DNA of 60,933 bases from Neobacillus bataviensis (GTDB lineage Bacteria > Bacillota > Bacilli > Bacillales_B > DSM-18226), in contig NZ_JAHXYW010000020.1 of assembly GCF_019969725.1 (NCBI RefSeq), positions 1 to 60,933 of the forward strand, in the 5' to 3' direction. Both the position numbers and the translations under genes were made by a program. Every line of letters begins with the position of its first letter. Position 1 is the stretch's first letter. Positions 21,172 through 32,306 of this stretch are shown here, in pieces. Below the pieces are notes generated by a model, which searched no databases, was not told where the DNA came from, and saw only the letters and a program-made list of their open reading frames with translations.

Positions 21172-23433
21172 ATGCAATATTTAACGGATAAGCTTTTGAA
21201 TGGCCTGAATCCAGAGCAGCAAAGTGCCGTAAAAGCAACGGATGGTCCGCTTTTATTAATGGCAGGGGCAGGCAGTGGAAAAACAAGAGTATTAACGCAT
21301 CGCATTGCGTACTTAATAGTAGAAAAACGAGTAAACCCATATAACATTTTAGCAATTACCTTTACCAACAAAGCTGCACGCGAAATGAAAGAAAGAATCG
21401 GGAAAATGATGGGCGGAGCAGCGGAAGAAATCTGGATTTCGACCTTCCACTCGATGTGCGTACGTATTTTACGAAGGGATATCGACCGGATGGGCTTTAA
21501 CCGCAATTTTACAATTCTTGACACAACTGATCAGCAATCAGTCATTAAAGGGATTCTTAAAGAAAAAAATCTTGACCCGAAGAAGTTTGACCCGCGGGCG
21601 CTATTAGGCGCAATTAGTTCTGCAAAAAATGAACTGATTGACCCTGAGGAATATGCGAAAACGGCAGGCGGGTTCTTTGAACAAACCGTAAGTGAGGTCT
21701 ACACAGAATACCAAAAGCGGCTTCGCAAAAATCAGGCCCTTGATTTTGATGATCTGATTATGACGACGATTCAGTTATTTCAAAGGGTTCCAGAGGTGCT
21801 TGAATATTATCAGCGAAAGTTCCAATACATCCATGTCGATGAGTATCAGGATACCAATAGAGCCCAATATATGCTCGTAAAAATGCTCGCGATGCGCTTC
21901 AAAAACCTATGTGTTGTCGGGGACTCCGATCAGTCCATCTATCGCTGGCGCGGGGCGGATATTGCCAATATCCTTTCCTTTGAAAAAGATTACCCAAACG
22001 CTTCTGTCATCCTGCTTGAGCAAAACTACCGCTCGACCAAAAGGATTCTCTTGGCGGCTAATAAGGTTATTGAAAATAACCTGAACCGAAAAGCGAAGAA
22101 TCTTTGGACTGAAAACCCGGAAGGTAACAAAATTGTTTATTACCGTGCTGATAGTGAACAGTCTGAGGCTCAATTCGTTGCAGGAAAAATTAAGGAACTA
22201 ACCCGTGATGACAAAATTAAACTAACAGACATTGCCATTCTTTATCGTACAAACGCCCAGTCCCGTGTTATGGAGGAAGTACTGCTTAAATCGAACATTG
22301 GATATTCGATTGTGGGCGGTACAAAATTCTATGACAGAAAAGAAATTAAAGACATGCTGGCATATTTGCGTTTGATTTCCAATCCGGATGATGACATCAG
22401 CCTGCAAAGGATTATCAATGTACCTAAAAGGGGAATTGGCTCAACTTCGTTTGATAAGATTGCTAATTTTGCAGCGATGCATGATATCTCCATCTATCAG
22501 GCACTCGATTCCATTGAATTGATTGGTGTAAGTCCTAAGATTACGAAAGCCGCGATTGAATTCCGCGACTTAATTCGCAATTATACAAATATGCAGGAGT
22601 TCTTATCCGTTACAGAGCTTGTTGAAGAAGTTCTTGATAAGACTGGATACAAGGAAATGCTCAAAGCGGAAAAATCATTGGAAGCACAAAGCCGCTTAGA
22701 AAACCTTGAGGAATTATTATCTGTAACCAAAAACTTTGAAGATACAAACGAAGATAAGAGTCTGATTGCCTTTTTAACAGATTTAGCCTTGGTAGCCGAC
22801 ATTGATTCATTGGATGAAGAGGGTGAAAAAGCGGATTCGATTACGCTAATGACACTGCACTCAGCTAAGGGCTTGGAATTCCCGGTTGTCTTCTTGATTG
22901 GCATGGAGGAAGGGGTATTTCCTCACAGTCGCTCGCTTATGGAAGAAGCAGAAATGGAAGAGGAACGCCGCCTTGCCTATGTGGGTATTACGCGTGCAGA
23001 GCAAAGCTTGTTCTTAACCAATGCCCAAATGAGAACCTTGTTCGGACGAACCAATATGAACCCAGCATCTAGATTTATCAGCGAAATTCCGGAAGACCTT
23101 TTAGAGGGTGTCGAACCAGAAAGACGCCAGGCTTCTCCTTTTGGCAGCTCAAGGTCATTCGGATCATCAGGATCTTCATTTGGTGGTCGGGGAAGCACAT
23201 TTGGCACCCCATCCGCACCTCGGAAACCCGTCATGCGCCCAGTTTCAGCCTCTTCCGGCGGTGATGAACTTGGCTGGAAGGTCGGCGATAAAGCCGCGCA
23301 TGGTAAATGGGGTATTGGGACGGTCGTAAGTGTAAAAGGCCAAGGCGAAGGGACGGAGCTTGATATCGCCTTCCCAAGTCCAGTAGGCATCAAGCGCTTG
23401 CTCGCCAAATTTGCCCCAATTAAAAAAGCGTAA
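21172..23433 (+). CDS. pcrA: ATP-dependent DNA helicase PcrA
   Basis: Superfamily 1A 3'-5' helicase for repair, rolling-circle replication and removal of RecA. Motif [11 protein letters not shown], Walker [14 protein letters not shown], Walker [28 protein letters not shown] and [14 protein letters not shown] are all present. Residues about 650-690 are a Gly/Ser/Phe-rich linker ([16 protein letters not shown]), then the C-terminal Tudor-like RNA polymerase-binding domain [19 protein letters not shown] at 21172 follows GGTGGTGGAATC, giving 753 residues; the frame is open back to 21106. Confidence 0.98.
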   Translation: MQYLTDKLLNGLNPEQQSAVKATDGPLLLMAGAGSGKTRVLTHRIAYLIVEKRVNPYNILAITFTNKAAREMKERIGKMMGGAAEEIWISTFHSMCVRILRRDIDRMGFNRNFTILDTTDQQSVIKGILKEKNLDPKKFDPRALLGAISSAKNELIDPEEYAKTAGGFFEQTVSEVYTEYQKRLRKNQALDFDDLIMTTIQLFQRVPEVLEYYQRKFQYIHVDEYQDTNRAQYMLVKMLAMRFKNLCVVGDSDQSIYRWRGADIANILSFEKDYPNASVILLEQNYRSTKRILLAANKVIENNLNRKAKNLWTENPEGNKIVYYRADSEQSEAQFVAGKIKELTRDDKIKLTDIAILYRTNAQSRVMEEVLLKSNIGYSIVGGTKFYDRKEIKDMLAYLRLISNPDDDISLQRIINVPKRGIGSTSFDKIANFAAMHDISIYQALDSIELIGVSPKITKAAIEFRDLIRNYTNMQEFLSVTELVEEVLDKTGYKEMLKAEKSLEAQSRLENLEELLSVTKNFEDTNEDKSLIAFLTDLALVADIDSLDEEGEKADSITLMTLHSAKGLEFPVVFLIGMEEGVFPHSRSLMEEAEMEEERRLAYVGITRAEQSLFLTNAQMRTLFGRTNMNPASRFISEIPEDLLEGVEPERRQASPFGSSRSFGSSGSSFGGRGSTFGTPSAPRKPVMRPVSASSGGDELGWKVGDKAAHGKWGIGTVVSVKGQGEGTELDIAFPSPVGIKRLLAKFAPIKKA

Positions 23434-23439
23434 GATTGA

Positions 23440-25470
<2,031 letters not shown>

Positions 25471-25487
25471 TAAGAGGTGTTATCGAC

Positions 25488-26648
25488 GTGAGAAAGCTCT
25501 CATTGCTCGCTCTCTCCTTTGTTTTTTTGCTGAGTGCCTGTGCACCGAATTTTCAGAAGCAAAATGAAGTAGTTCAATCAAAGGAGAAAGTGAAAGGGAA
25601 GGCGATTATTCCTAAATATAATATTTCAGACAATTATTACCGGACCATCCTGCCATTTGAACCTGGGGAAGCGCGCGGGTTGGTCGTGAATAATATTAAT
25701 ACTCGCTATGACCTGAACGAATTTGAGACGGGACTAATGCGAATCGCCCAAAATAGTTTCAGTACAGATAAGTATTATTTTCGTGAAGGTCAGGAAATTA
25801 AAGGAAAGACGATACGACTTTGGCTAAACCGTAAATTTACGGATCCACAATTAAAGGCTGAAGGCCTTAAAGCCTCAGAAAATATCGGGTTAAACCCTGT
25901 AGATACAGCTGCGGCTGGTGCTGAACCAACATCACCGGTTTATTTGGCTCATGTCTTAGAACATGATTATTTAACGAAAGACGATAAGGGAAATGTGTCT
26001 CTTGGCGGTGTTTCGATTGGACTTGCCCTCAATTCCATTTACTACTATCAAACTGTAAAAGACGGTCCTGTTTATGAGAAAAAAATTGATTATGCTGACA
26101 TGGAAAGAGAAGGAAAGAAGATGGCTGAGGAAGTCGTTAAGCGGATGCGGGCGATGAAAAATTTAGCCGATGTACCGATTACGATTGGTTTATTTATGCA
26201 GCAGAGCAAATCTTCTGTTATCCCTGGCAGATATATTGCTTACTCAACCGTTGATAAAGGCAGCCAGACATTAAATGATTGGGAAAAAGGAAATGAAAAA
26301 TATTATTTATTCCCTTCAACAGATGCCCAGGAAGATCATCGTGATGATGTGATTGCCTTCTTAAACTTTAAGCAGGATGTTGAAGAATATTTTCCTAATT
26401 TTAATGGTGTCATTGGCAAAGCATTTTACGTTGGAGATCAACTCCAGGAATTAAATATTACTATTCCGATTCAATTTTATGGGAAAACAGAAGGAATTGG
26501 ATTTACCCAGTATTTGACAGGATTGGTTATGGAGCATTTCCCTAAATATATCTCTGTTTCTGTTAGTATTACGTCAGTCGACGGGCCTGAAGCCTTAATT
26601 GTCCGCAAGGCAAACGAAAATGAGCCATTTGTTTATATTTACCAGTAA
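25488..26648 (+). CDS. yerH: CamS-family lipoprotein YerH
   Basis: 386 residues, GTG start behind TAAGAGGTG. Lipoprotein signal RKLSLLALSFVFLLSAC with lipidated Cys near residue 18. The rest matches the CamS sex-pheromone precursor family: YYRTILPFEPGEARGL, LAHVLEHDYL and PVTIGLF-like VPITIGLFMQQ. In enterococci and staphylococci the signal peptide of such proteins is processed to a pheromone; here no such role can be shown. Last gene of the pcrB cluster, ending in a terminator. Confidence 0.9.
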   Translation: MRKLSLLALSFVFLLSACAPNFQKQNEVVQSKEKVKGKAIIPKYNISDNYYRTILPFEPGEARGLVVNNINTRYDLNEFETGLMRIAQNSFSTDKYYFREGQEIKGKTIRLWLNRKFTDPQLKAEGLKASENIGLNPVDTAAAGAEPTSPVYLAHVLEHDYLTKDDKGNVSLGGVSIGLALNSIYYYQTVKDGPVYEKKIDYADMEREGKKMAEEVVKRMRAMKNLADVPITIGLFMQQSKSSVIPGRYIAYSTVDKGSQTLNDWEKGNEKYYLFPSTDAQEDHRDDVIAFLNFKQDVEEYFPNFNGVIGKAFYVGDQLQELNITIPIQFYGKTEGIGFTQYLTGLVMEHFPKYISVSVSITSVDGPEALIVRKANENEPFVYIYQ

Positions 26649-26651
26649 AGT

Positions 26652-26677
26652 CCGGCCTTTGGGGCCGGTCTTTTTTT
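26652..26677 (+). terminator. Terminator of the pcrB-yerH operon
   Basis: Stem CCGGCC / GGCCGG with loop TTTGG, then TCTTTTTTT. It begins 4 bases after the yerH stop. Confidence 0.92.
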
Positions 26678-26691
26678 AAAAATTTTATCAT

Positions 26692-26720
26692 TTGATACTC
26701 ACAAATGAATCATGTAGAAT
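26692..26720 (+). promoter_or_regulatory. Sigma-A promoter of the P5C dehydrogenase gene
   Basis: TTGATA at 26692-26697, 17 bases, TAGAAT at 26715-26720. Transcription should start near 26727, leaving a 39-base leader. Confidence 0.75.
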
Positions 26721-26729
26721 GAACATTGG

Positions 26730-26744
26730 GTGTAAACGTTTTAT
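26730..26744 (+). promoter_or_regulatory. Probable CcpA (cre) site
   Basis: GTGTAAACGTTTTAT resembles the catabolite-responsive element (TG-N-AA-N-CG core intact; two departures at the edges). It covers positions just after the predicted start of transcription, where CcpA binding would repress. This fits carbon control of a proline or arginine breakdown gene; not proven. Confidence 0.5.
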
Positions 26745-26765
26745 ACATAGGAGGGTTTCAGAATA

Positions 26766-28313
26766 ATGGTACAACCATACAAACACGAACCATTCACAGA
26801 TTTTACAACAGAAGAAAACCGTCAGGCCTATCTTAATGCGTTAAAAACAGTAGAAGGTTATTTAGGCAAGGATTATCCTCTTGTTATCGGCGGAGAGAAG
26901 ATTACGACAGAAGATAAAATTGTTTCTTACAATCCTGCCAATAAAGAAGAAGTGATTGGCCGCGTTTCAAAAGCGAACCAAGAGCTTGCTGAAAAAGCAA
27001 TGCAGGCAGCTGTAGAAGCATTTAAAACTTGGAAAAAGACAAAGGCAGAAGTTCGCGCGGATGTGCTTTTTAAAGCAGCAACAATCATTCGCCGCCGCAA
27101 AAACGAATTCTCTGCACTTTTAACCAAAGAAGCAGGAAAGCCGTGGAGAGAAGCGGATGCTGATACTGCAGAAGCAATCGACTTTCTAGAATATTATGGC
27201 CGCCAAATGCTTGCATTGAAAAATGGCGTACCGGTAAATAGCCGACCAAATGAATTTAACCGCTATGATTATATTCCATTAGGAGTTGGGATCATCATTT
27301 CTCCTTGGAACTTCCCATTAGCGATTATGGCTGGAACAACTGTAGCAGCAATCGTTTCTGGTAATACCGTACTTTTAAAACCAGCTTCTACAACGCCAAT
27401 TGTGGCTGCTAAATTCGTAGAAGTTATGGAAGAGGCAGGTCTTCCTAAAGGCGTGCTAAACTTTGTGCCAGGAAGCGGCGCTGAAGTAGGCGACTACTTA
27501 GTTGACCATAAGGATACTCGTTTCATCAGCTTCACAGGTTCACGCGATGTAGGACTACGCATTTTCGAACGTTCTTCAAAAGTGAATCCTGGTCAAGTGT
27601 GGATGAAGCGTCTAATTGCTGAAATGGGCGGTAAGGATACGATCGTTGTTGATTCTGAAGCTGATTTAGAGCTTGCAGCACAATCAATCGTTGCTGGCGC
27701 ATTTGGTTTCTCCGGTCAAAAATGTTCTGCATGTTCACGTGCAGTTATCGTTGAAGATGTTTACGATACCGTTTTAAACCGCGTTGTTGAATTAACGAAC
27801 CAATTAACTATTGGGGATCCAACTGAGCAGGGCTCTTACATGGGTCCAGTTATCGACAATAGTGCGTTCAAAAAGATTATGGAATATGTTGAAATTGGAA
27901 AGCAGGAAGGTAAGTTAATGGCTGGCGGCGAAGGCGATGACTCTAAAGGTTACTTCATTAAGCCAACTGTTATTGCGGACCTTGCTCCAGATGCCCGCAT
28001 TATGCAGGAAGAAATCTTTGGCCCAGTAGTAGGATTTACAAAAGCGAAGGATTTTACTGAAGCGATTGAAATTGCCAACAACACCGAGTATGGCTTAACA
28101 GGTGCCGTTATCACCCAAAACCGTGCTCACTTAGAGCAAGCTCGTGAAGATTTCCATGTTGGTAACCTGTACTTCAACCGTTCATGTACAGGCGCAATCG
28201 TTGGCTACCAGCCATTCGGCGGCTTCAACATGTCAGGAACTGACTCAAAAGCAGGCGGCCCTGACTACCTATTGCTTCACATGCAAGCTAAAACTACTTC
28301 TGAAATGTACTAA
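26766..28313 (+). CDS. pruA: L-glutamate gamma-semialdehyde (P5C) dehydrogenase
   Basis: NAD-dependent oxidation of pyrroline-5-carboxylate/glutamate semialdehyde to glutamate, the second step of proline breakdown. 515 residues, the length of the Bacillus RocA/PutC group. Motifs: [31 protein letters not shown], the glutamate in [10 protein letters not shown] and catalytic Cys near residue 320 in [25 protein letters not shown] precedes the ATG. Proline dehydrogenase is not beside it. A proline symporter lies 19 kb downstream. Confidence 0.95.
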   Translation: MVQPYKHEPFTDFTTEENRQAYLNALKTVEGYLGKDYPLVIGGEKITTEDKIVSYNPANKEEVIGRVSKANQELAEKAMQAAVEAFKTWKKTKAEVRADVLFKAATIIRRRKNEFSALLTKEAGKPWREADADTAEAIDFLEYYGRQMLALKNGVPVNSRPNEFNRYDYIPLGVGIIISPWNFPLAIMAGTTVAAIVSGNTVLLKPASTTPIVAAKFVEVMEEAGLPKGVLNFVPGSGAEVGDYLVDHKDTRFISFTGSRDVGLRIFERSSKVNPGQVWMKRLIAEMGGKDTIVVDSEADLELAAQSIVAGAFGFSGQKCSACSRAVIVEDVYDTVLNRVVELTNQLTIGDPTEQGSYMGPVIDNSAFKKIMEYVEIGKQEGKLMAGGEGDDSKGYFIKPTVIADLAPDARIMQEEIFGPVVGFTKAKDFTEAIEIANNTEYGLTGAVITQNRAHLEQAREDFHVGNLYFNRSCTGAIVGYQPFGGFNMSGTDSKAGGPDYLLLHMQAKTTSEMY

Positions 28314-28322
28314 GAAATATGA

Positions 28323-28356
28323 AACCTCTTCTCAAGATTTGAGAAGAGGTTTTTTA
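28323..28356 (+). terminator. Terminator after pruA
   Basis: Thirteen-base-pair stem AACCTCTTCTCAA / TTGAGAAGAGGTT with loop GAT and a T run. Confidence 0.93.
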
Positions 28357-28363
28357 CATAGGT

Positions 28364-28620
28364 GTCGATGAAGGACAAAACTGGTAAAGGAAACTGGAAA
28401 CCGGTCACTAAGGAGAGTTCATAAAGCCCCACCCGCTCAAGAATAAGAAGGAACTGTCCTTCATATTACGGATGAAGGACAAAACTGGTAAAGGAAACTG
28501 GAAACCGGTCACTAAGAAGGATTCATAAAGCCCAACCTGCTCAAGAATAAGAAGGAATTGTCCTTCATAAGGCGGATGAAGAACAAAACCCATCAAGAAA
28601 GCCAAAGAAATGTCCTTCAA
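28364..28620. repeat. 104-bp tandem array with inverted ends
   Basis: ATGAAGGAC starts at 28368 and 28472, and the variant ATGAAGAAC at 28576, exactly 104 bp (2 x 52) apart. The first two units are nearly identical; the third is cut short and diverged. At each junction GTCCTTCAT is followed 7 bases later by ATGAAGGAC, making a hairpin with a 9-bp stem. Inner strings CTGGTAAAGGAAACTGG and ACCGGT add weaker symmetry. The array fills the space between pruA and the convergent lipoprotein gene; no gene is seen inside. Confidence 0.92.
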
Positions 28621-28626
28621 CCACAC

Positions 28627-29436
28627 TTAAGGAACCTTCACCACAAACGGAACTGTGGATACTTTCCCCTTTTGTTGAAATTGTCCCCAGATTTTATAGA
28701 TTCCCTTTTCAGGAAAAATCGTCATAAACGTAACCTTCGGTCCATTCCCTTCCATTGTCATTGGATGAATGTGCAAGAATTTTTCGGCATCTCCGCTTAT
28801 CGCAACAGCATGTCCCATTGCACCTAAATAGGGCTCCAGATTTTTTATCGGTTTATTGTTTTGGGCATCACGAATGGTAAAAGTCATATGCGAAGTTTTT
28901 CCAGCCGTCAGATTTTCAAATGAAAGGGATACTTTTTTACCTTCGACCACTTTCGTTAGCTTTTTATCAGCGACAAGAGGCACTTCCTTTGCTGGTGCAC
29001 CCTCAACCTGCAGCCAGTGGCTTTCCACACTTGGGTCACCACCGCCTTTAGGGGTAAATTCGGAGATGAGTTTATAATCTCCCCCAGCTGGAAAAGCCGT
29101 TTTAAAAAAGAATTCCCCATTTCCTTTATATTCTGGATGAATATGTGAAAAATAAGATAAATCCTTGCTAACAAGAAATAAATGCATTTTTTTCTCATGA
29201 ACAGTATCAAAAGATTGAATCGGTTTATTGGCCTTGTCCGTGATCAGTATTGAAACGGGAAAATCTTCGTTAGCTTTCGGATGGCCCGAGACTTTCCATT
29301 CAGAATTTGTTGGGACTATGTCTGTTGGTGTGGCACTCATTTGATGGTTCATTGTGGTCTTGGGTACTTTTAAGGAATTACAGGCCGATAAAAGAATCAT
29401 AGATAAAAGACAGAAGGCAATCATATAATATCGCAA
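28627..29436 (-). CDS. Lipoprotein with two HIHP-containing beta-sandwich repeats
   Basis: About 270 residues, lipobox LLSAC near residue 19. Two parts look duplicated: MHLFLVSKDLSYFSHIHPEY, then GNGEFFFKTAFPAGGDYKL; and GHAVAISGDAEKFLHIHPM, then TFMTIFPEKGIYKIWG. Each ends a strand with H-I-H-P (about residues 98-101 and 222-225), which suggests a metal-binding surface, perhaps copper; that is inference. A FixH/YtkA-like fold is possible. TTG at 29436 is chosen: AAGGAG lies 7 bases before it but only 1 base before the ATG at 29442. It diverges from the next two genes. Confidence 0.7.
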   Translation of the reverse strand: MRYYMIAFCLLSMILLSACNSLKVPKTTMNHQMSATPTDIVPTNSEWKVSGHPKANEDFPVSILITDKANKPIQSFDTVHEKKMHLFLVSKDLSYFSHIHPEYKGNGEFFFKTAFPAGGDYKLISEFTPKGGGDPSVESHWLQVEGAPAKEVPLVADKKLTKVVEGKKVSLSFENLTAGKTSHMTFTIRDAQNNKPIKNLEPYLGAMGHAVAISGDAEKFLHIHPMTMEGNGPKVTFMTIFPEKGIYKIWGQFQQKGKVSTVPFVVKVP

Positions 29437-29636
29437 GGTCATTCTCCTTTTCACAATAGTCCATTCTACTAAATATACATTCCCTATTTCCACCAATGCA
29501 AGAATTTATTGACAATAAATAAGTCGCCTTAAGAAAAAATAATGTTAATATAAAGAAGTCTCAATAATATTGAAACAATTTATAGAAATAATTCGTCATA
29601 AAATAAGAAGTGATTTTAAATGGAGGAAAAGGCCAG

Positions 29637-29864
29637 TTGATACCGTTCTATTTATTACATGTTACAGCGGTTGCTCATAGTGAAAATTTACTTTGGACCT
29701 TTTTATTATGCAATATTTTTGTTGTCAGCTCTGGTATTGTCTTTATGTATAGATTATTTACACAAAAAAAGGTGCGGATCGCAGGAATTACGTTTGGCAT
29801 TGCCATAGCGATTAATTATGTCCTTATCGCTATATACGGTGATATTTTTGATTTACTTGAATAG
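29637..29864 (+). CDS. Small membrane protein of unknown function
   Basis: About 75 residues with two or three membrane helices and a start MIPFYLLHVTAVAHSENLLW holding two histidines. TTG at 29637 is chosen because GGAGG lies about 10 bases before it; a GTG at 29610 in the same frame has none. I do not recognise the family. It sits 18 bases before the next gene, so both are probably one transcript, diverging from the HIHP lipoprotein across a 200-bp gap. Confidence 0.6.
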   Translation: MIPFYLLHVTAVAHSENLLWTFLLCNIFVVSSGIVFMYRLFTQKKVRIAGITFGIAIAINYVLIAIYGDIFDLLE

Positions 29865-29882
29865 AGAAGGGGGAAGGTATAA

Positions 29883-30869
29883 TTGAAATATTATCGTTTG
29901 TGGGTAATCGCCTTTTTATTAAAATTCATTGGTTCCGCTTGGGATGCCTCCTATCATTTTAAATATTTATTCGAAGAATACTCCATACCCCATATTGTTA
30001 ATACATTAGGCTTTGCACTGGGTGCCATTTTGCTTTTCCAAGAGTGGCGGCAGACGCAGCACATGGATCGCTTTTCTAGAAACCTGATTACCATTGGCTA
30101 TGCGTTATTCTTAATCGGGATTCCCTTAGATTTTACTTATCATATTGCCTATGGCATTGATTTAACAACATGGAGTCCGACCCATTTTATTTATTACATT
30201 GCCACCGATATAATGATTTTCGGCGTTTGGCGGGGATATTTTATCTTTAGCCGGGACGTGAAACCGACTTGGAAGTCTATGCACACGTGGTTTGCGATGT
30301 TTCTCCTTGAATGTTTTATGTTTCCGAACATGCAGCAGGAAAATGGGGCGATTTCTTATGATCAGTATATCCATGGAAAATCGATTGCCTCAAAAGAAAT
30401 ATTAGAACTAATCTCAGACCCTGCCTCCCAAATTTTTGGCGGCATTCCGGAATGGGTGTATCCGATTTATTCTGTGATAATGGTAGCTGGTTTAACGATT
30501 ATCATTATTAGGATATACCGCGATTTTTCTATTCCTGTAGCGGCTGCGGCACTATACATCCTGCTTAGATTTGTGGGAAAAACGATCTTTTTCGCCGTCG
30601 GCTACCCAACTTCGTATGTCCCGATTACGATTATATTAATTCCGCTTTTCTTTTTCATATTTAAAAAGACCAACTGGATTGCAGGCCTCACGGGGAGCAT
30701 AGCATACTTTCTTGTGTTGTTTGCGATAAATAGATCCGGCATTTTGATCACACCGCCATTGGTAATATGGGAACTTGTCCCAGTTGCTTTAATTGGCACA
30801 CTTGTCCCGGTCCTTAATTCCCAAATAAAGCGAATACCACTTTGGCATAAAAATAAACAACCGGCTTAA
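29883..30869 (+). CDS. Polytopic membrane protein with duplicated D-x-S/T-Y-H motifs
   Basis: 328 residues and about eight to nine hydrophobic segments. Two segments look related: WDASYHFKY (Asp21, Tyr24, His25) with His37 after it, and LDFTYHIAY (Asp83, Tyr86, His87) with His101 after it. Acidic and histidine residues inside membrane helices suggest a metal or haem site; this is inferred. TTG start behind GGGGGAAGG. No family recognised. It ends at a bidirectional terminator. Confidence 0.7.
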   Translation: MKYYRLWVIAFLLKFIGSAWDASYHFKYLFEEYSIPHIVNTLGFALGAILLFQEWRQTQHMDRFSRNLITIGYALFLIGIPLDFTYHIAYGIDLTTWSPTHFIYYIATDIMIFGVWRGYFIFSRDVKPTWKSMHTWFAMFLLECFMFPNMQQENGAISYDQYIHGKSIASKEILELISDPASQIFGGIPEWVYPIYSVIMVAGLTIIIIRIYRDFSIPVAAAALYILLRFVGKTIFFAVGYPTSYVPITIILIPLFFFIFKKTNWIAGLTGSIAYFLVLFAINRSGILITPPLVIWELVPVALIGTLVPVLNSQIKRIPLWHKNKQPA

Positions 30870-30873
30870 GAAA

Positions 30874-30897
30874 GGGTGCCCCATTGGGCACCCTCTT
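30874..30897. terminator. Bidirectional terminator
   Basis: Perfect stem GGGTGCCC / GGGCACCC with loop CATT, between two converging genes. The T run after it is short on both strands (TCTTCT and TTTCTT). Confidence 0.8.
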
Positions 30898-30902
30898 CTA
30901 AT

Positions 30903-32036
30903 TTAGCGGGACGCTATAGTTGTGACTGTCGCTGATTTCTTAACAACTGATGAACCTTTTATACCGAATAAGAATCTTAATACAGGAACCCGCTTTATTA
31001 TAAACTGATAACAAAGCATAATCACTACAAACGAAGCAGAGACAAGAAAAATAAGTTTTACGGGCATTGGCCAAGACAAATCATAAATAAGATAGCCAAA
31101 TAGAACAATGACAGGCTGGTGCAAGACATAAAAAGGCATCGAGGCTTCACTGCCATATTTTAAGAAACGATTTGAAAAAGATAAATACTTGTCTGCCAAG
31201 AAAAAAATACATAAAAGCCAGCTCCAGCAATTTAATGAATGAACGGCAAAAAAGATAACATTACTGATCGCGCCCGGCTTCGGGATCGCTCTCATAAACC
31301 AAACAATGAAAACAATAGAAGTAATCATCGCAATGCTGAAATGAATCTTAATCGTTTTTTGAAGGGCAGGTTTAAATGCTTCATTTGATAAAAAATAATA
31401 GCCGTAAATAAAAATGGCAAAATAAAAGACAAGATCCCAGCCGCCTAAACTGACGGTTTTAATCACCCCGACCAAAAACAACAAAATGGGTAATAGGATA
31501 AAATGAATCAAGCCAAATTTGTCTTTTCTGCCTATTTCTTTAAAAAGAGGCAGCGTAAGAAAGGAAAATACCAAAAGGACGAGTAAATACCAAAGGTGTA
31601 AACCAAAGAAGGCAAAATTTCCAGTTCCTCCAATACTTAAGTACAATCCGTCAAAATAATGAGGGAAGAAATCAACAAATGATCCATTAAACTGATTGTG
31701 GGTTATCCGTTCAATATAAACCTGGGGAGGAGTCAAGAAGACTACACCAAACAAAAGCGGTACTCCTAGACGTACCAATCTCTCACGGATGTAAACCCTA
31801 GTGGTTCGTTTTTGGAGGGTATATACCACACTTATTCCTGATACCGCAATAAAAATTGGCATAAGCCAGGAACCAGCAAAAAGCGAAAAAGCTAATATCC
31901 CGCCTGAATCTAGCTGATTGTTCTTCACATGCCATGGAAAGGGATTGAAGAACATGGAGCAATGATAAAGAAATACGGCCAGGGTGGCCAAGACGCGAAT
32001 CCAATCCAAATCATATTGTCTATTATCCTTTTTCAT
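30903..32036 (-). CDS. Acyltransferase-3 family membrane protein (OafA/YrhL type)
   Basis: 377 residues, about ten membrane helices. The N-terminus RQYDLDWIRVLATLAVFLYHCSMF holds the catalytic-type Asp/Arg and the conserved histidine (FLYHC) of family 3 acyltransferases, which O-acylate envelope sugars or other surface molecules; LHLWYLLVLL is another family landmark. The substrate cannot be told. AGAGGTGATT precedes the ATG. It is transcribed away from nirB, and the 270-bp gap between holds the nirB control sites. Confidence 0.85.
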   Translation of the reverse strand: MKKDNRQYDLDWIRVLATLAVFLYHCSMFFNPFPWHVKNNQLDSGGILAFSLFAGSWLMPIFIAVSGISVVYTLQKRTTRVYIRERLVRLGVPLLFGVVFLTPPQVYIERITHNQFNGSFVDFFPHYFDGLYLSIGGTGNFAFFGLHLWYLLVLLVFSFLTLPLFKEIGRKDKFGLIHFILLPILLFLVGVIKTVSLGGWDLVFYFAIFIYGYYFLSNEAFKPALQKTIKIHFSIAMITSIVFIVWFMRAIPKPGAISNVIFFAVHSLNCWSWLLCIFFLADKYLSFSNRFLKYGSEASMPFYVLHQPVIVLFGYLIYDLSWPMPVKLIFLVSASFVVIMLCYQFIIKRVPVLRFLFGIKGSSVVKKSATVTTIASR

Positions 32037-32187
32037 AAATCACCTCTAATAATGGGTTCTAAGAAATTCCATTAATCTATGTTTCGTTTTCCTGTCTCAC
32101 TTTTATAGATTGCACGATTCCCCATAGAACACCCCGATATGTTAGATAATTCCATTTTATCACGATAGTCTAGGTTTATGACAATAA

Positions 32188-32233
32188 TGTGAAACTCTTC
32201 ACAAATTTTGTTTGGAATGTGACGAACGTCACA
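32188..32233 (+). promoter_or_regulatory. Two FNR/CRP-type boxes before nirB
   Basis: TGTGAAACTCTTCACA (32188-32203) and TGTGACGAACGTCACA (32218-32233) both fit TGTGA-N6-TCACA, the FNR/CRP palindrome, with centres 30 bp apart. Bacilli lack cAMP-CRP, so the oxygen-sensing regulator Fnr is the likely binder. The second centre (32225.5) lies about 41 bases before the inferred start of transcription. The 16-bp length argues against TnrA sites (17 bp). Confidence 0.82.
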
Positions 32234-32254
32234 AATTTTAAGCAGAAAGGTAAT

Positions 32255-32260
32255 TACAAT
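32255..32260 (+). promoter_or_regulatory. -10 element of nirB promoter
   Basis: TACAAT at 32255-32260 with no good -35 at the expected place (near 32232 the sequence belongs to the second FNR box). This is the layout of a class II activator-dependent promoter; the start is inferred near 32267, about 40 bases before nirB. Confidence 0.65.
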
Positions 32261-32306
32261 ATAGCTATAGAGAAAAACGTAATTAATAAATAGGGAGAGA
32301 CCCATT

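Noticed and set aside
28558..28827. Plus-strand frame across the 104-bp repeat and the lipoprotein 3' end
   Set aside because: It starts in the repeat and continues antisense to the lipoprotein; no ribosome site and no known fold.
32188..32233. TnrA sites
   Set aside because: TnrA boxes have TGTNA-N7-TNACA (17 bp); both sites have N6 and full TGTGA/TCACA halves as in FNR sites.
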